From Sorangium cellulosum So ce56 (GTDB lineage: Bacteria > Myxococcota_A > Polyangia > Polyangiales > Polyangiaceae), in assembly GCF_000067165.1 (NCBI RefSeq), contig NC_010162.1:310001-374000 (forward strand): a DNA stretch of 64,000 nt, read 5' to 3'. A program made the position numbers and the translations under genes. Shown piece by piece: positions 33,850-41,394 of this stretch. Numbering within the stretch: position 1 is the first letter of the stretch; each line of letters starts with the position of its first letter. Under the pieces are notes generated by a model that was not told the DNA's origin, did no database searches, and was given only the letters and a program-made list of their open reading frames with translations.

Positions 33850-35037
33850 TCACTGCATGATGTCGTCGACGAGCCGGGCCACCAGCCGGTCGCCGAGCAG
33901 GTGCTCCTCGACGAGGTCCTTCGCGTCCTCGTCGCGGACGCCGCGGTACCAGACCCCGTCGGGGTAGACGGCGACCGTCGGCCCCTCGCCGCAGCGCCCC
34001 ATGCACGACGTCCTCGTCACGCGGATCTGCTGCTGCTGGCCGGCCTGCTTCACGAGGCGGCGCACCGACTCGAGCAGCGCCAGGCTGCCGCGGTCGACGC
34101 AGTCGGCGTTGCCGCAGACGAGCACGTGCTTGCGCAGCGAGCGGTGGGCGTGCGGGTGGTTCGACGCCTGCGTGTGCGTGAGCGTGTGGCGCACGCTGTA
34201 GAGCATCGCCTTGAGCCCGCCGACCTCCCGGGCGAGCCCCGGCAGCGCGGTGCGGTACATGCACGTGTCGCAGGGGAGCGGCGCCTCGCCGGCGAACGCC
34301 TGGCGCGCGCGCTCGTCGATCAGGCCCTCGAGCGCGCTCGATCGGCCGAGGTGCGGCGCGAGCGACGCCCGGATCCACGGGTACGTCGAGGAGAAGCGGT
34401 CGACCTGCTCGGCGAGCTTCGTCATGAGCCGCCCGGCGAAGAGGAAGTAGGGGACCACCACGACGCGCTCCGGCCGGTGCCGCGCGACCCGCTCCAGCGT
34501 CTCCTCGACCGAGGGGCGGGTGACGCCGATGAAGGTCGGCTCGACGAGCTGGAGCCCGCGGCCCTCGCCGATGAGGCGCGCCGTCTTGCAGAAATCGCCG
34601 TTCGCGTCGGGGTCGCTCGACCCGCGCCCCACGACGACGAGCGCCGACCGTGCCCGCGCCGCCGGGTCGTCCGGCAGCGCTGTCGCGGCGCGCTCGAACG
34701 CGATCTCCGCGAGCGCCGGGTGCACGCCGAGCGGCCGCGCCGCCGAGAACCGCACGCCCGGGTGCGCGGCCCGCGCCCGCTCGAGCGCGATCGGGATGTC
34801 GTTCTTCACGTGCCCCGCCGCGAACAGGAAGAGCGGCACGACCGCCACGCGGGACACCCGCGCCGCGAGCGCCGCGAGCGCGTCGGCGAGGTGAGGCGTC
34901 GCGAGCTCGATGTAACCGTGCTGCACGGCGATCCCGGGCCGCGCCGCGGCGTAATCGGCCACGATCGCCTCGAACTCGGCGTTCGACGCGGCGTCGCGGC
35001 TGCCGTGGCCGATCAGCAGGAGACCGTCGTCATGCAC
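33850..35037 (-). CDS. cbiX: Sirohydrochlorin cobaltochelatase CbiX with C-terminal 2Fe-2S ferredoxin domain
   Basis: CbiX inserts Co2+ into sirohydrochlorin, the entry step of the anaerobic route. The 395-residue protein has two chelatase-like domains: one with LLIGHGSRD (H11) and FLFAAGHVKND (H76), the other with VVVGRGSSDPD and VPYFLFAGRLM. Next come CDTC (256-259), a His-rich stretch (THTQASNHPHAH) and a thioredoxin-like 2Fe-2S domain with C308, C313, C345 and C349. GTG 35037 lies 25 bases inside the cbiO end and gives the normal N-terminus; the nearby ATG is out of frame. It is an operon member. The fused ferredoxin domain suggests redox control or electron supply to corrin chemistry. 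Confidence 0.9.
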   Translation of the reverse strand: MHDDGLLLIGHGSRDAASNAEFEAIVADYAAARPGIAVQHGYIELATPHLADALAALAARVSRVAVVPLFLFAAGHVKNDIPIALERARAAHPGVRFSAARPLGVHPALAEIAFERAATALPDDPAARARSALVVVGRGSSDPDANGDFCKTARLIGEGRGLQLVEPTFIGVTRPSVEETLERVARHRPERVVVVPYFLFAGRLMTKLAEQVDRFSSTYPWIRASLAPHLGRSSALEGLIDERARQAFAGEAPLPCDTCMYRTALPGLAREVGGLKAMLYSVRHTLTHTQASNHPHAHRSLRKHVLVCGNADCVDRGSLALLESVRRLVKQAGQQQQIRVTRTSCMGRCGEGPTVAVYPDGVWYRGVRDEDAKDLVEEHLLGDRLVARLVDDIMQ

Positions 35038-35834
35038 GCGAGCGCCTCCTCCAGGGTGAGCGGGAGGCCCGCGCCGCCCCGCGGCGGCACGGGGCTCATC
35101 CGGGTCCAGAGCTCGGCGACCCACGGCCGCCGCATCCGCGCCCGCGCGAGGAGCTCCCCCCGCGCGAACACCTCCCGCGGCGGCCCGTCCGCGAGGACCT
35201 GACCGTCGCCCAGCAGGACCGCGCGCGAGGCGAAGAGCGGCACGAGATCCACCGCGTGGGTCGCGGTGACCAGCGTGGTCCCCTGCTGCTCGGAGAGCGC
35301 GCGCAGCGTCTGGCACAGGGCGAGCTCGCCTTCCGGGTCGAGCCCCGCGGTCGGCTCGTCGAGCAGCAGCACCCGCGGCCGCATCGCCAGCATCCCGGCG
35401 ATGCACGCGCGCTTGCGCTCGCCGAAGCTCAGCGCCTCGATGGCCCGGTCGGCGAGGTGGGCGATCTGCACGGCGGCGAGCGCCGCCTCGGCGCGGCGGC
35501 GCGCCTCGGGCGCGGGCAGGCCGAGGTTTCGCGGGCCGAACAGGACGTCGTCGAGGAGCGTCGCGCCGAGCAGCTGGTCGTCCGGGTCCTGGAGCACGAG
35601 CGCGGCGCCCGCGGCGACGGCGTCCGAGGGCGAGCCCACGCGGCGGCCCGCGATCTCGACGCCGCCGCCGGGCGCCGGGAGGAGCCCGACGAGCGTCCGG
35701 AGCAGCGCGGTCTTGCCGGCGCCGTTGCCGCCGAGCACCGCGACGGACTCGCCCTCGGCGACGTCGAGGCGCACGTCGCGCAGCACGGGCTCGCCGCGCC
35801 GGTAGCCGAGCCGGGGGGCGCGCAGCGCGATCAT
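35013..35834 (-). CDS. cbiO: ECF-type cobalt transporter ATPase CbiO
   Basis: The 273-residue ABC ATPase energises cobalt uptake. Walker A is GGNGAGKTAL (about 35-44), the Q-loop follows at VLQDPDDQL, the signature is LSFGERKRACIAG, and Walker B is VLLLDEPTAGLDPEG, then ATHAVD with the switch His. ATG 35834 overlaps the cbiQ stop. It works with CbiQ, CbiM and the CbiN-like protein encoded in the same operon. Confidence 0.93.
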   Translation of the reverse strand: MIALRAPRLGYRRGEPVLRDVRLDVAEGESVAVLGGNGAGKTALLRTLVGLLPAPGGGVEIAGRRVGSPSDAVAAGAALVLQDPDDQLLGATLLDDVLFGPRNLGLPAPEARRRAEAALAAVQIAHLADRAIEALSFGERKRACIAGMLAMRPRVLLLDEPTAGLDPEGELALCQTLRALSEQQGTTLVTATHAVDLVPLFASRAVLLGDGQVLADGPPREVFARGELLARARMRRPWVAELWTRMSPVPPRGGAGLPLTLEEALACMTTVSC

Positions 35835-36580
35835 CCGGCCTCTCCCGCGGCGACGCTGAGCCCGAGGGCCGCGAGGGCGGCGGCGGCGAACGCGACGTTC
35901 GCGGCGGGCGCGCTCGTCCTTCGGTCGGCGACGGGGAGCTTCCCCTGGTAGCCGCGGAGCTGCATCGCGAGCGCGGCGCTCTCGGAGCGCTCCAGCGTCC
36001 GGAGCGCCACGACGCCCGCGACGGCGCCGGCCGAGCGCGCGGCGGCGCCGGGGCGGGTGAACCCGCCGCGGAGCGCGGCGGCGCTCCACGCGCTGTCGGC
36101 CGCGCGCTGGAGCACGCCGGCGAAGCGCCGCGTCAGCGCGAGCAGCTCGACGAGGGCCGCGGGGACGCCGAGCCCGGCGAGCGCCGCCTCGATCTCGGCG
36201 GGCGCGGCGGCGCCGGCGAGCCACCGGAGCACCGCGGCCGCCGCGAGGACGCGCGCGCCGAGGGTCACGGCGCGGCGTGCTCCCTCGGCCGTGATCGCGT
36301 CGACCGGGAACGTTGCGCCGGGGAGGAGCGGCGCCCCCGGCGTGAGCGCGAGCGCGAGCGCCGCCGCGACCGCTCCGATCCACGCGGCGGGCGCGGCGGC
36401 GCGGAGGACGGCGCGCGCCGGCGTGCCCTGGAGGCGGAGGGCCGCGCACGCGAGGAGGAGCAGCGCGGCCGGCGTGACGGGCGAGCGCGCGCCCGCGGCG
36501 ACGCAGCACGCCGCCACGGCGGCCCCGAGGCGGAGCCGGGCGTCCACGTCGCGGAGCCGCGCGGGCGGGTCAGTCCGCAC
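35831..36580 (-). CDS. cbiQ: ECF-type cobalt transporter transmembrane protein CbiQ
   Basis: The 249-residue membrane protein has about five hydrophobic segments (for example AAALALALTPGAPLLPG and VAFAAAALAALGLSV). Its cytosolic coupling region, with ALTRRFAGVLQRAADSAWSA and a later MQLRGYQGK, corresponds to the conserved A-R-G motifs contacted by CbiO. It starts 11 bases inside the CbiN-like gene end, and its stop overlaps cbiO. Very Ala-rich, as usual for this genome. Confidence 0.88.
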   Translation of the reverse strand: MRTDPPARLRDVDARLRLGAAVAACCVAAGARSPVTPAALLLLACAALRLQGTPARAVLRAAAPAAWIGAVAAALALALTPGAPLLPGATFPVDAITAEGARRAVTLGARVLAAAAVLRWLAGAAAPAEIEAALAGLGVPAALVELLALTRRFAGVLQRAADSAWSAAALRGGFTRPGAAARSAGAVAGVVALRTLERSESAALAMQLRGYQGKLPVADRRTSAPAANVAFAAAALAALGLSVAAGEAG

Positions 36581-36911
36581 GGAGGCCTTCGCCGCCGGCC
36601 TTGCTCGCGGGCGCGCCCGCGCGCTCGACGAAGAGCACGCGCGAGAAATAGCCGAGGGCGAAGCCGGCGAGGAGCCCGGCCCAGAGGAACGCGAAGAGCA
36701 GGAGGTCGCCCTCGAGGCCCGCGAACAGCGGCCCCGTGTCGTGGCGCCCCGCGTCCTCGGCGACGCGGCGCACCACGGCCTCGTCGACGCCGTCCCAGGA
36801 CGCGTTGCCGCAGGCGGCGAGCCAGAATGAACCGGTGAGCTGGAGCGCTGCCGCGCACGCGCGCCGCGCGAGCGGCGCTGGCAGCGGGCGCTGCCCGAGC
36901 CGCCGCGTCAC
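36570..36911 (-). CDS. CbiN-like (PDGLE-type) cobalt transport component
   Basis: The 113-residue protein has an N-terminal hydrophobic segment (AAALQLTGSFWLAACG), a periplasmic loop with DGVDEAVVRRVAEDAG, which resembles the PDGLE motif, and a second membrane segment LLLFAFLWAGLLAGFALGYF. This is the CbiN topology. GTG 36911 overlaps the cbiM stop, so it is co-translated in the order M-N-Q-O. CbiN assists CbiM in cobalt uptake. Confidence 0.8.
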   Translation of the reverse strand: MTRRLGQRPLPAPLARRACAAALQLTGSFWLAACGNASWDGVDEAVVRRVAEDAGRHDTGPLFAGLEGDLLLFAFLWAGLLAGFALGYFSRVLFVERAGAPASKAGGEGLRAD

Positions 36912-37642
36912 GACGCCCCCGGGGCGAGCCGGACGACCTGGAGCCGGTCCAGGATGTCGGGCCGCCGGGCGCGCAGGAAGGCGAGCGCCCCCGCGGTCAT
37001 GACGCCCTCGAGCAGGCCGAGCGGGAGCTGGGTGGGGACGAAGGCGAGGGCGACGCCCGTGAACATGGACGTCACCGATCCCTCGCCCGAGAGCCCCAGC
37101 GCGAGCGCGAGCGCCGTGGTGGCGTAGGTTGCCCAGTCCGACGTCACGCCCGCGAGGAAGCCCGCGACCCAGAGGTTCGCGCCGCTGCGCCGCGCCAGGT
37201 GGAAGGCGAAATATCCGGTGAAGGCGCCCGCGATACCCATCGACGCGACGTCGGCGCCGAGCGTTGTGAGGCCGCCGTGCGCGAGGAAGAGGGCCTGGAT
37301 AAGGAGCGCCACCACGGTGACGAGCACGGTCATCCAGGGGCCGATGAGCACCGCCGCGAGCCCTGTGCCGCAGGGGTGGGAGCAGGTCCCGGCGGTCGGC
37401 ACCGGGACGGGCATGCACGAGATCGCGAAGACGGCGGCCGCGATGAGGCCGACGAACGGTTTGTAGAAGGCGTCCTGCTCGGTGCGGCGCCGGAGCAGGT
37501 GGAGGGCGATCGCGACGAAGGGCAGGGCGAGCGCGTTCCAGAAGGCGCACCAGCCGAGCGGCAGGACGCCTTCCGCGAGGTGCATCGCGGCCGCGGGCCG
37601 GGGCGCGAGGAGCGTCCCCATGGACACGGCGGCGATCGACAC
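36908..37642 (-). CDS. cbiM: ECF-type cobalt transporter substrate-specific protein CbiM
   Basis: CbiM captures Co2+ at the inner membrane. A short signal peptide ends PRPAAA, followed by MHLAEGVLP, the mature N-terminus whose Met-His coordinate cobalt. Conserved SCMPVPVPTAGTCSHPCGTG carries further ligands. About seven membrane segments follow. GTG 37642 is preferred because it gives a compact signal peptide; ATG 37621 is an alternative, and a TTG at 37714 would run almost to the riboswitch. It is the first gene of the riboswitch-controlled operon. Confidence 0.9.
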   Translation of the reverse strand: MSIAAVSMGTLLAPRPAAAMHLAEGVLPLGWCAFWNALALPFVAIALHLLRRRTEQDAFYKPFVGLIAAAVFAISCMPVPVPTAGTCSHPCGTGLAAVLIGPWMTVLVTVVALLIQALFLAHGGLTTLGADVASMGIAGAFTGYFAFHLARRSGANLWVAGFLAGVTSDWATYATTALALALGLSGEGSVTSMFTGVALAFVPTQLPLGLLEGVMTAGALAFLRARRPDILDRLQVVRLAPGAS

Positions 37643-37732
37643 AACGCGGCCGTGAAGACCGATTTCGGCGCTCCGGGTGAAGTCCGCACCCGAACGCCAC
37701 GAAGACGTGCGCAAGCTGCACCTCGTGGGAGG

Positions 37733-37925
37733 CTCGGGTAGGTCTCCCGGCTCATGGGTTCAGGGAGCTGATCGAGCTCCCAGCGCTGCGTCCACCTTCC
37801 CAGGCCTCTTCCAATGAGGCCCAGTGGTCTTCGGAGGCAGCTCCCCACTCACGGTGGCGGGACCGCGCCGGTTTTGCACCGGCTTCCCTGTTATGCCCCG
37901 GAGGGCACCCGAGGAATGGATTGTC
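37733..37925 (-). promoter_or_regulatory. Cobalamin riboswitch upstream of cbiM
   Basis: The minus strand shows the class hallmarks in order: GGGAAGCCGGTGCAAAACCG, CCCGCCACCGTGAG, a B12-box-like ACCACTGGG (complement of 37821-37829), a GGGAAGG segment and the closing GAGCCGGGAGACC. It lies about 90 bases before the cbiM start on the same strand. Bound adenosylcobalamin normally shuts off expression of such transport/synthesis operons. Exact ends are approximate. Confidence 0.92.
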
Positions 37926-38875
37926 AGGCCGGTGCTCGGTAATCCCGTTTCGTTCCCGGCGTCAAGGACGTCGCGCCCCGATCGCGGACGGGGTGCTCGC
38001 GGCCCGCCGCGAGCGCCCTCGTCCGCGGCGTCGGTACGGCCGGTGCGGCGGTGATGCCTGCGCTGGTGGGCACCCTGCCCTCGGGGGCGCTGCCGAGGCG
38101 CACGAGGCCATCGTTGCCGAGGCGCGCCGCGCGCCCGTCGGCGCCCCCCATCGAGCGGCCGTGGGCGCCGACGAGCGCTCGAGGCCCTGTCGTGCGGCGG
38201 CCCGAGGCCGAGAAATTGACCCAGACGCATCACGCGAAGCGTCGTCGAGCACACGTCTTGAATTATGTCCCCCTTAAATAAAGACTGTTTACTTTGTCGC
38301 CGCGCGGGCGCAGCCCCCGTCTCGGTCTGGGCCCGCACGAGGGGCTCTCGTGCGCTTGAAACCCGGCGCCGGCGCATTCCTTCCGCAGTGTGCTTTGTTC
38401 GTCCTGGCTCTTTACTCGGGAGCAGGTGTCCGGTGTACGGCCTGCTGCCTCGTGGCCTCTCTTATTGAAGAGATGAGGATTTCGTGTTCGCTCGTCTCGG
38501 AATGCGAGGCGAACGCCGCGCAGGGCGCTGTCTCTGGTGGATGGGTATGCCCGGCTCGAACGTGAATTTCCGCAGATCGTGTGTGGGGGGCGCGCGTCCG
38601 CCTGGCCGCCTTCGCGCCTGGAGCGTTCTGCTCGCTCGGCGTGCACGCGTTGCACTTTGTTATCGACAACGCGCCTGCGGATGCCACAATCTGACTACCG
38701 CATGCGCACCGGCGCGGACCCCCCAGCCCGGAGCGCATGCGGTCTTTCTTCTGCACCGTGGCGGACGTTCAAGACTCCGGCGCGGTTTCCCTGCCGCGGT
38801 CATTCTGGGCCCCCCTCCAGCGTGATGCGCGGTATTTTTTTGCCGTCGAGCGCGCGGTTCGCGCCTCCCGAGCCT
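37926..38875. other. Long non-coding stretch upstream of the riboswitch
   Basis: About 950 bases with no recognisable gene. GC is lower than elsewhere between about 38225 and 38700, with A/T-rich patches such as CTTAAATAAAG near 38275. The promoter for the cobalamin operon should lie here, but I cannot place -35/-10 boxes with confidence. Several frames of 70-130 codons are open on both strands, without family resemblance. Confidence 0.5.
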
Positions 38876-39703
38876 TCATTTGCCCGTGAACGTGGCCTGC
38901 GATTTCGCCAGGAACGCTTTCATGCCGAGCTGTTGATCTTCGCTGCCGAAGAGCGCGGCGAATGCCTGGGCTTCCAGCTCGTTGGCGGCGGCGAGGTCGA
39001 GGCTCTCGCCGCGCAGGAGGACGCGCTTGGCGGCGGCGACGGCGAGCGGGCCGCGCGAGGCGATCTTGAGGGCGGTCTCGCGGGCGCGGGCGAGCAGCTC
39101 GGTCGCTGGGAAGACGGCGTTGACGAGCCCGATCGAGAACGCCTGCTGGGCGGTGATCATGTCTCCTGAATAGACGAGCTCGCGCGCGCGTCCTGGCCCG
39201 ACCCGTCGCAGGAGCCGCTGGGTCCCGCCGAACCCCGGGATGACGCCCAGGTTCACCTCGGGCTGGCCGAGCTTGGCGCTTTCGGCCGCGTAGATGAAGT
39301 CGCATGCGAGGGCGAGCTCGCAGCCGCCGCCCAGCGCGAAGCCGTTGACGGCGGCGATCACGGGGAAGGGGGCAGTCTCGATGAGCTCGGCGAGCCGGTG
39401 CCCTGCGTCGGCGAACCGCTTCGCGGCGATGCTGTTCATGGCCGCCATCTCCGCGATGTCGGCGCCGGCGACGAACGCCTTGCCGGCGCCGGTCAGCACC
39501 GCCGCGCGGACCTCGTTGCCGTCGGCGGGCGCGAGGAGGTCGCGGAAGGTCGCGGTGAGCTCGCCGAGGACGGCGGGGTTCAGGGCGTTGAGTTTGTCGG
39601 GCCGCTGGATGGTCACGGTGGCGACGTGATCCGCGCGCTCGACGGCGACGAACTGGAGCGTACCGCGAGCAGGGGCCCCCGGCTGCTGTTCTTGAGCGGT
39701 CAT
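38876..39703 (-). CDS. Enoyl-CoA hydratase / 3-hydroxybutyryl-CoA dehydratase (crotonase)
   Basis: The 275-residue protein is a crotonase-fold enzyme. AGADIAEM (about 97-104) and GGGCELALACDF (about 123-134) form the oxyanion hole; the two candidate catalytic Glu residues are in GGGCELA and LGQPEVNLG; GFGGTQRL follows. The N-terminal 12 residues are flexible. With 3-hydroxybutyryl-CoA dehydrogenase encoded 560 bases upstream on the same strand, it fits C4 acyl-CoA (butanoate or PHB-related) metabolism or beta-oxidation. It is not possible to tell Crt from a generic hydratase by sequence alone. Confidence 0.88.
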   Translation of the reverse strand: MTAQEQQPGAPARGTLQFVAVERADHVATVTIQRPDKLNALNPAVLGELTATFRDLLAPADGNEVRAAVLTGAGKAFVAGADIAEMAAMNSIAAKRFADAGHRLAELIETAPFPVIAAVNGFALGGGCELALACDFIYAAESAKLGQPEVNLGVIPGFGGTQRLLRRVGPGRARELVYSGDMITAQQAFSIGLVNAVFPATELLARARETALKIASRGPLAVAAAKRVLLRGESLDLAAANELEAQAFAALFGSEDQQLGMKAFLAKSQATFTGK

Positions 39704-39817
39704 GGGGCGTGGTTAGCAGCGCCCCGCGCCGATGGGAAGCGCCTGCCGTGGGCCAGGGAAGGCGTCATTCCGTGTCCGCCCGAACCCGCTGTGCCGAGGC
39801 CATTGCCGAGCCGGCGA

Positions 39818-39862
39818 GCGAGCGATTTCCAAGCGAGCGATTTCCAAGCGAGCGATTTCCAG
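39818..39862. repeat. Three tandem 15-bp repeats
   Basis: The unit GCGAGCGATTTCCAA occurs at 39818-39832, 39833-39847 and 39848-39862 (the last base differs). It lies about 115 bases upstream of the hydratase start on its non-coding side, so it could be a regulator-binding array or simple slippage product. Confidence 0.85.
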
Positions 39863-40059
39863 TGGACGTCACGCGCCTGTTCCGGGACACGGCCCGTCGC
39901 TCGATGATCCGAGCTCATCGCTTGAGCGCGGGTGCGCGCGACATGACGGCCCTGCCACGAGCCCGCGTGCAATCGTGGGCAGACCGCCCGTCCTCCGAGC
40001 CGCACCCCCGTGTTCGCCTCCCGCGTATCCCGTCGTCGCTCCCCTCATCCCCCTGGAGA

Positions 40060-40254
40060 GAGCCAGGGAGGGAGGGGGCGCCGCGCGGGGGGCCGGCGGG
40101 GTAGGGCCCCACGAACCCGAGCGCCGGCCCGCTCCGCGCGACGCCCTCTCAAATCGGCCCTGCCGTTCAGCCGGCCATGGCCTCCCAAAAGGCGCGAGTT
40201 CGTGGGAGGGGCCCCCGCCGGCCCCCCGCGCGGCGCCCCCTCCCTCCCTGGCTC
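40060..40254. repeat. Large inverted repeat with 57-bp arms
   Basis: The arms 40060-40116 and 40198-40254 are near-perfect reverse complements, including GAGCCAGGGAGGGAGGGGGC on one side and its complement on the other, separated by about 81 bases. It lies 13 bases after the hbd stop codon. It may terminate that transcript, stabilise its 3' end, or be a decayed mobile element. Confidence 0.85.
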
Positions 40255-40266
40255 CGTGGCAGCCGC

Positions 40267-41157
40267 CTACACCGCCCGCCCGCTCTTCTGCCCCTTCTCG
40301 TCGTACACGTAGAACCCCCGCCCGCTCTTCTTCCCGTACCACCCGGCAGCCACCAGGTTCCTGAGCAGCGTGGCCGCCCGGTACTTCGAGTCCCCGAACT
40401 CCCGGTGCAGCACCTCCGCGATCGACAGCACCGTGTCGAGCCCGATCAGGTCCGCGAGCTCGAGCGGCCCCATCGGGTGGTTCAGCCCGAGCCGCGCCCC
40501 CGCGTCGATGTCCTCCGGCGTGGACAGCCCTTCCTGGAGCGCGAAGCACGCCTCGTTGAGGAACGGGATCAGCATCCGGTTCACGATGAACCCGGGCTGG
40601 TCCTTCGAGGTGATCACCGTCTTGCCGAGCTCCACCGAGAGCGCCCGGACGGCCTCGTACGTCCGGTCCGACGTCTGGACCCCACGGACGAGCTCGACAA
40701 GCTTCATCAGCGGCACCGGGTTCATGAAGTGCATCCCGATGACCAGCTCAGGCCGCCCGGTCACCGCCGCCAGCCGTGTGATCGAGATCGACGACGTGTT
40801 CGACGCCAGGATCGCCCCCTCCGGCAGCGCCGCGTCCGCGAGCTTGAAGATCCCGCTCTTCACCTCGAAGCTCTCGGTCACCGCCTCCACGGCCAGGTCG
40901 ACCCCGGCCAGGCCCTCCATCCCGTCGGCCACCGCGAGGCGGCCGAGGAGCGCCTCCCGCGCCTCCGCGGCCAGCTTGCCCTTCTCCACCTGCTTCGCGA
41001 GAATGGCGGCGATCTGGGCCTTGCCCGACTCCGCCAGCGCCCTCGAGACGTCGCACAGGACCACCTCGAGGCCCGCGGCCGCGGCGACCTGGGCGATGCC
41101 TCGCCCCATCTGGCCCGCGCCGATCACCCCGAAGCGCTTGATCGTCGTAGCTTCCAT
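40267..41157 (-). CDS. hbd: 3-hydroxybutyryl-CoA dehydrogenase
   Basis: The 296-residue protein oxidises 3-hydroxyacyl-CoA with NAD(P). The Rossmann motif GVIGAGQMGRGIAQVAAAAG lies at 10-29. ASNTSSISIT and the catalytic His in MHFMNPVPLMKLVE follow, then KDQPGFIVNRML and the C-terminal domain with GLNHPMGPLELADLIGLD. ATG 41157 starts METATTIKR-like MEATTIKRFG. It is divergent from the giant TPR gene with about 240 bases between. Likely partner: the crotonase-type hydratase downstream. Confidence 0.93.
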   Translation of the reverse strand: MEATTIKRFGVIGAGQMGRGIAQVAAAAGLEVVLCDVSRALAESGKAQIAAILAKQVEKGKLAAEAREALLGRLAVADGMEGLAGVDLAVEAVTESFEVKSGIFKLADAALPEGAILASNTSSISITRLAAVTGRPELVIGMHFMNPVPLMKLVELVRGVQTSDRTYEAVRALSVELGKTVITSKDQPGFIVNRMLIPFLNEACFALQEGLSTPEDIDAGARLGLNHPMGPLELADLIGLDTVLSIAEVLHREFGDSKYRAATLLRNLVAAGWYGKKSGRGFYVYDEKGQKSGRAV

Positions 41158-41394
41158 GCCCGCGGTTGATAGCCGAAGCCGCGAGCGCGGTGAACCGCCC
41201 TCGCCGCGGCAAGACGGCCCGACGGCCCGCCCGCTCGGACGTCCCCGCGCCACAGGAGCAGAAGCGCGCGAAAGCTCCGGCCGACCTTCCAGGCCCGCGG
41301 GGGCGAGGAACCTTGAAACCGTGTCGTCCGCCCGGCTATCTTCGCCCGGCCCGTGAACGGACCGGACCGAATTCGCGAGGTCCGCGGAGAGACG

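Larger units (their letters stand above)
39704..40266. other. Intergenic region with tandem and inverted repeats
   Basis: These 563 bases hold three 15-base tandem repeats (39818-39862) and a long inverted repeat (40060-40254), both listed separately. No gene was recognised; open frames here are by-products of the repeats. Confidence 0.65.

Noticed and set aside
36570..37721. A single 383-codon frame across cbiM and the CbiN-like gene
   Set aside because: Only its last 113 codons are CbiN-like. Over cbiM it is out of frame with the conserved MHLAEG protein, so it is split at GTG 36911.
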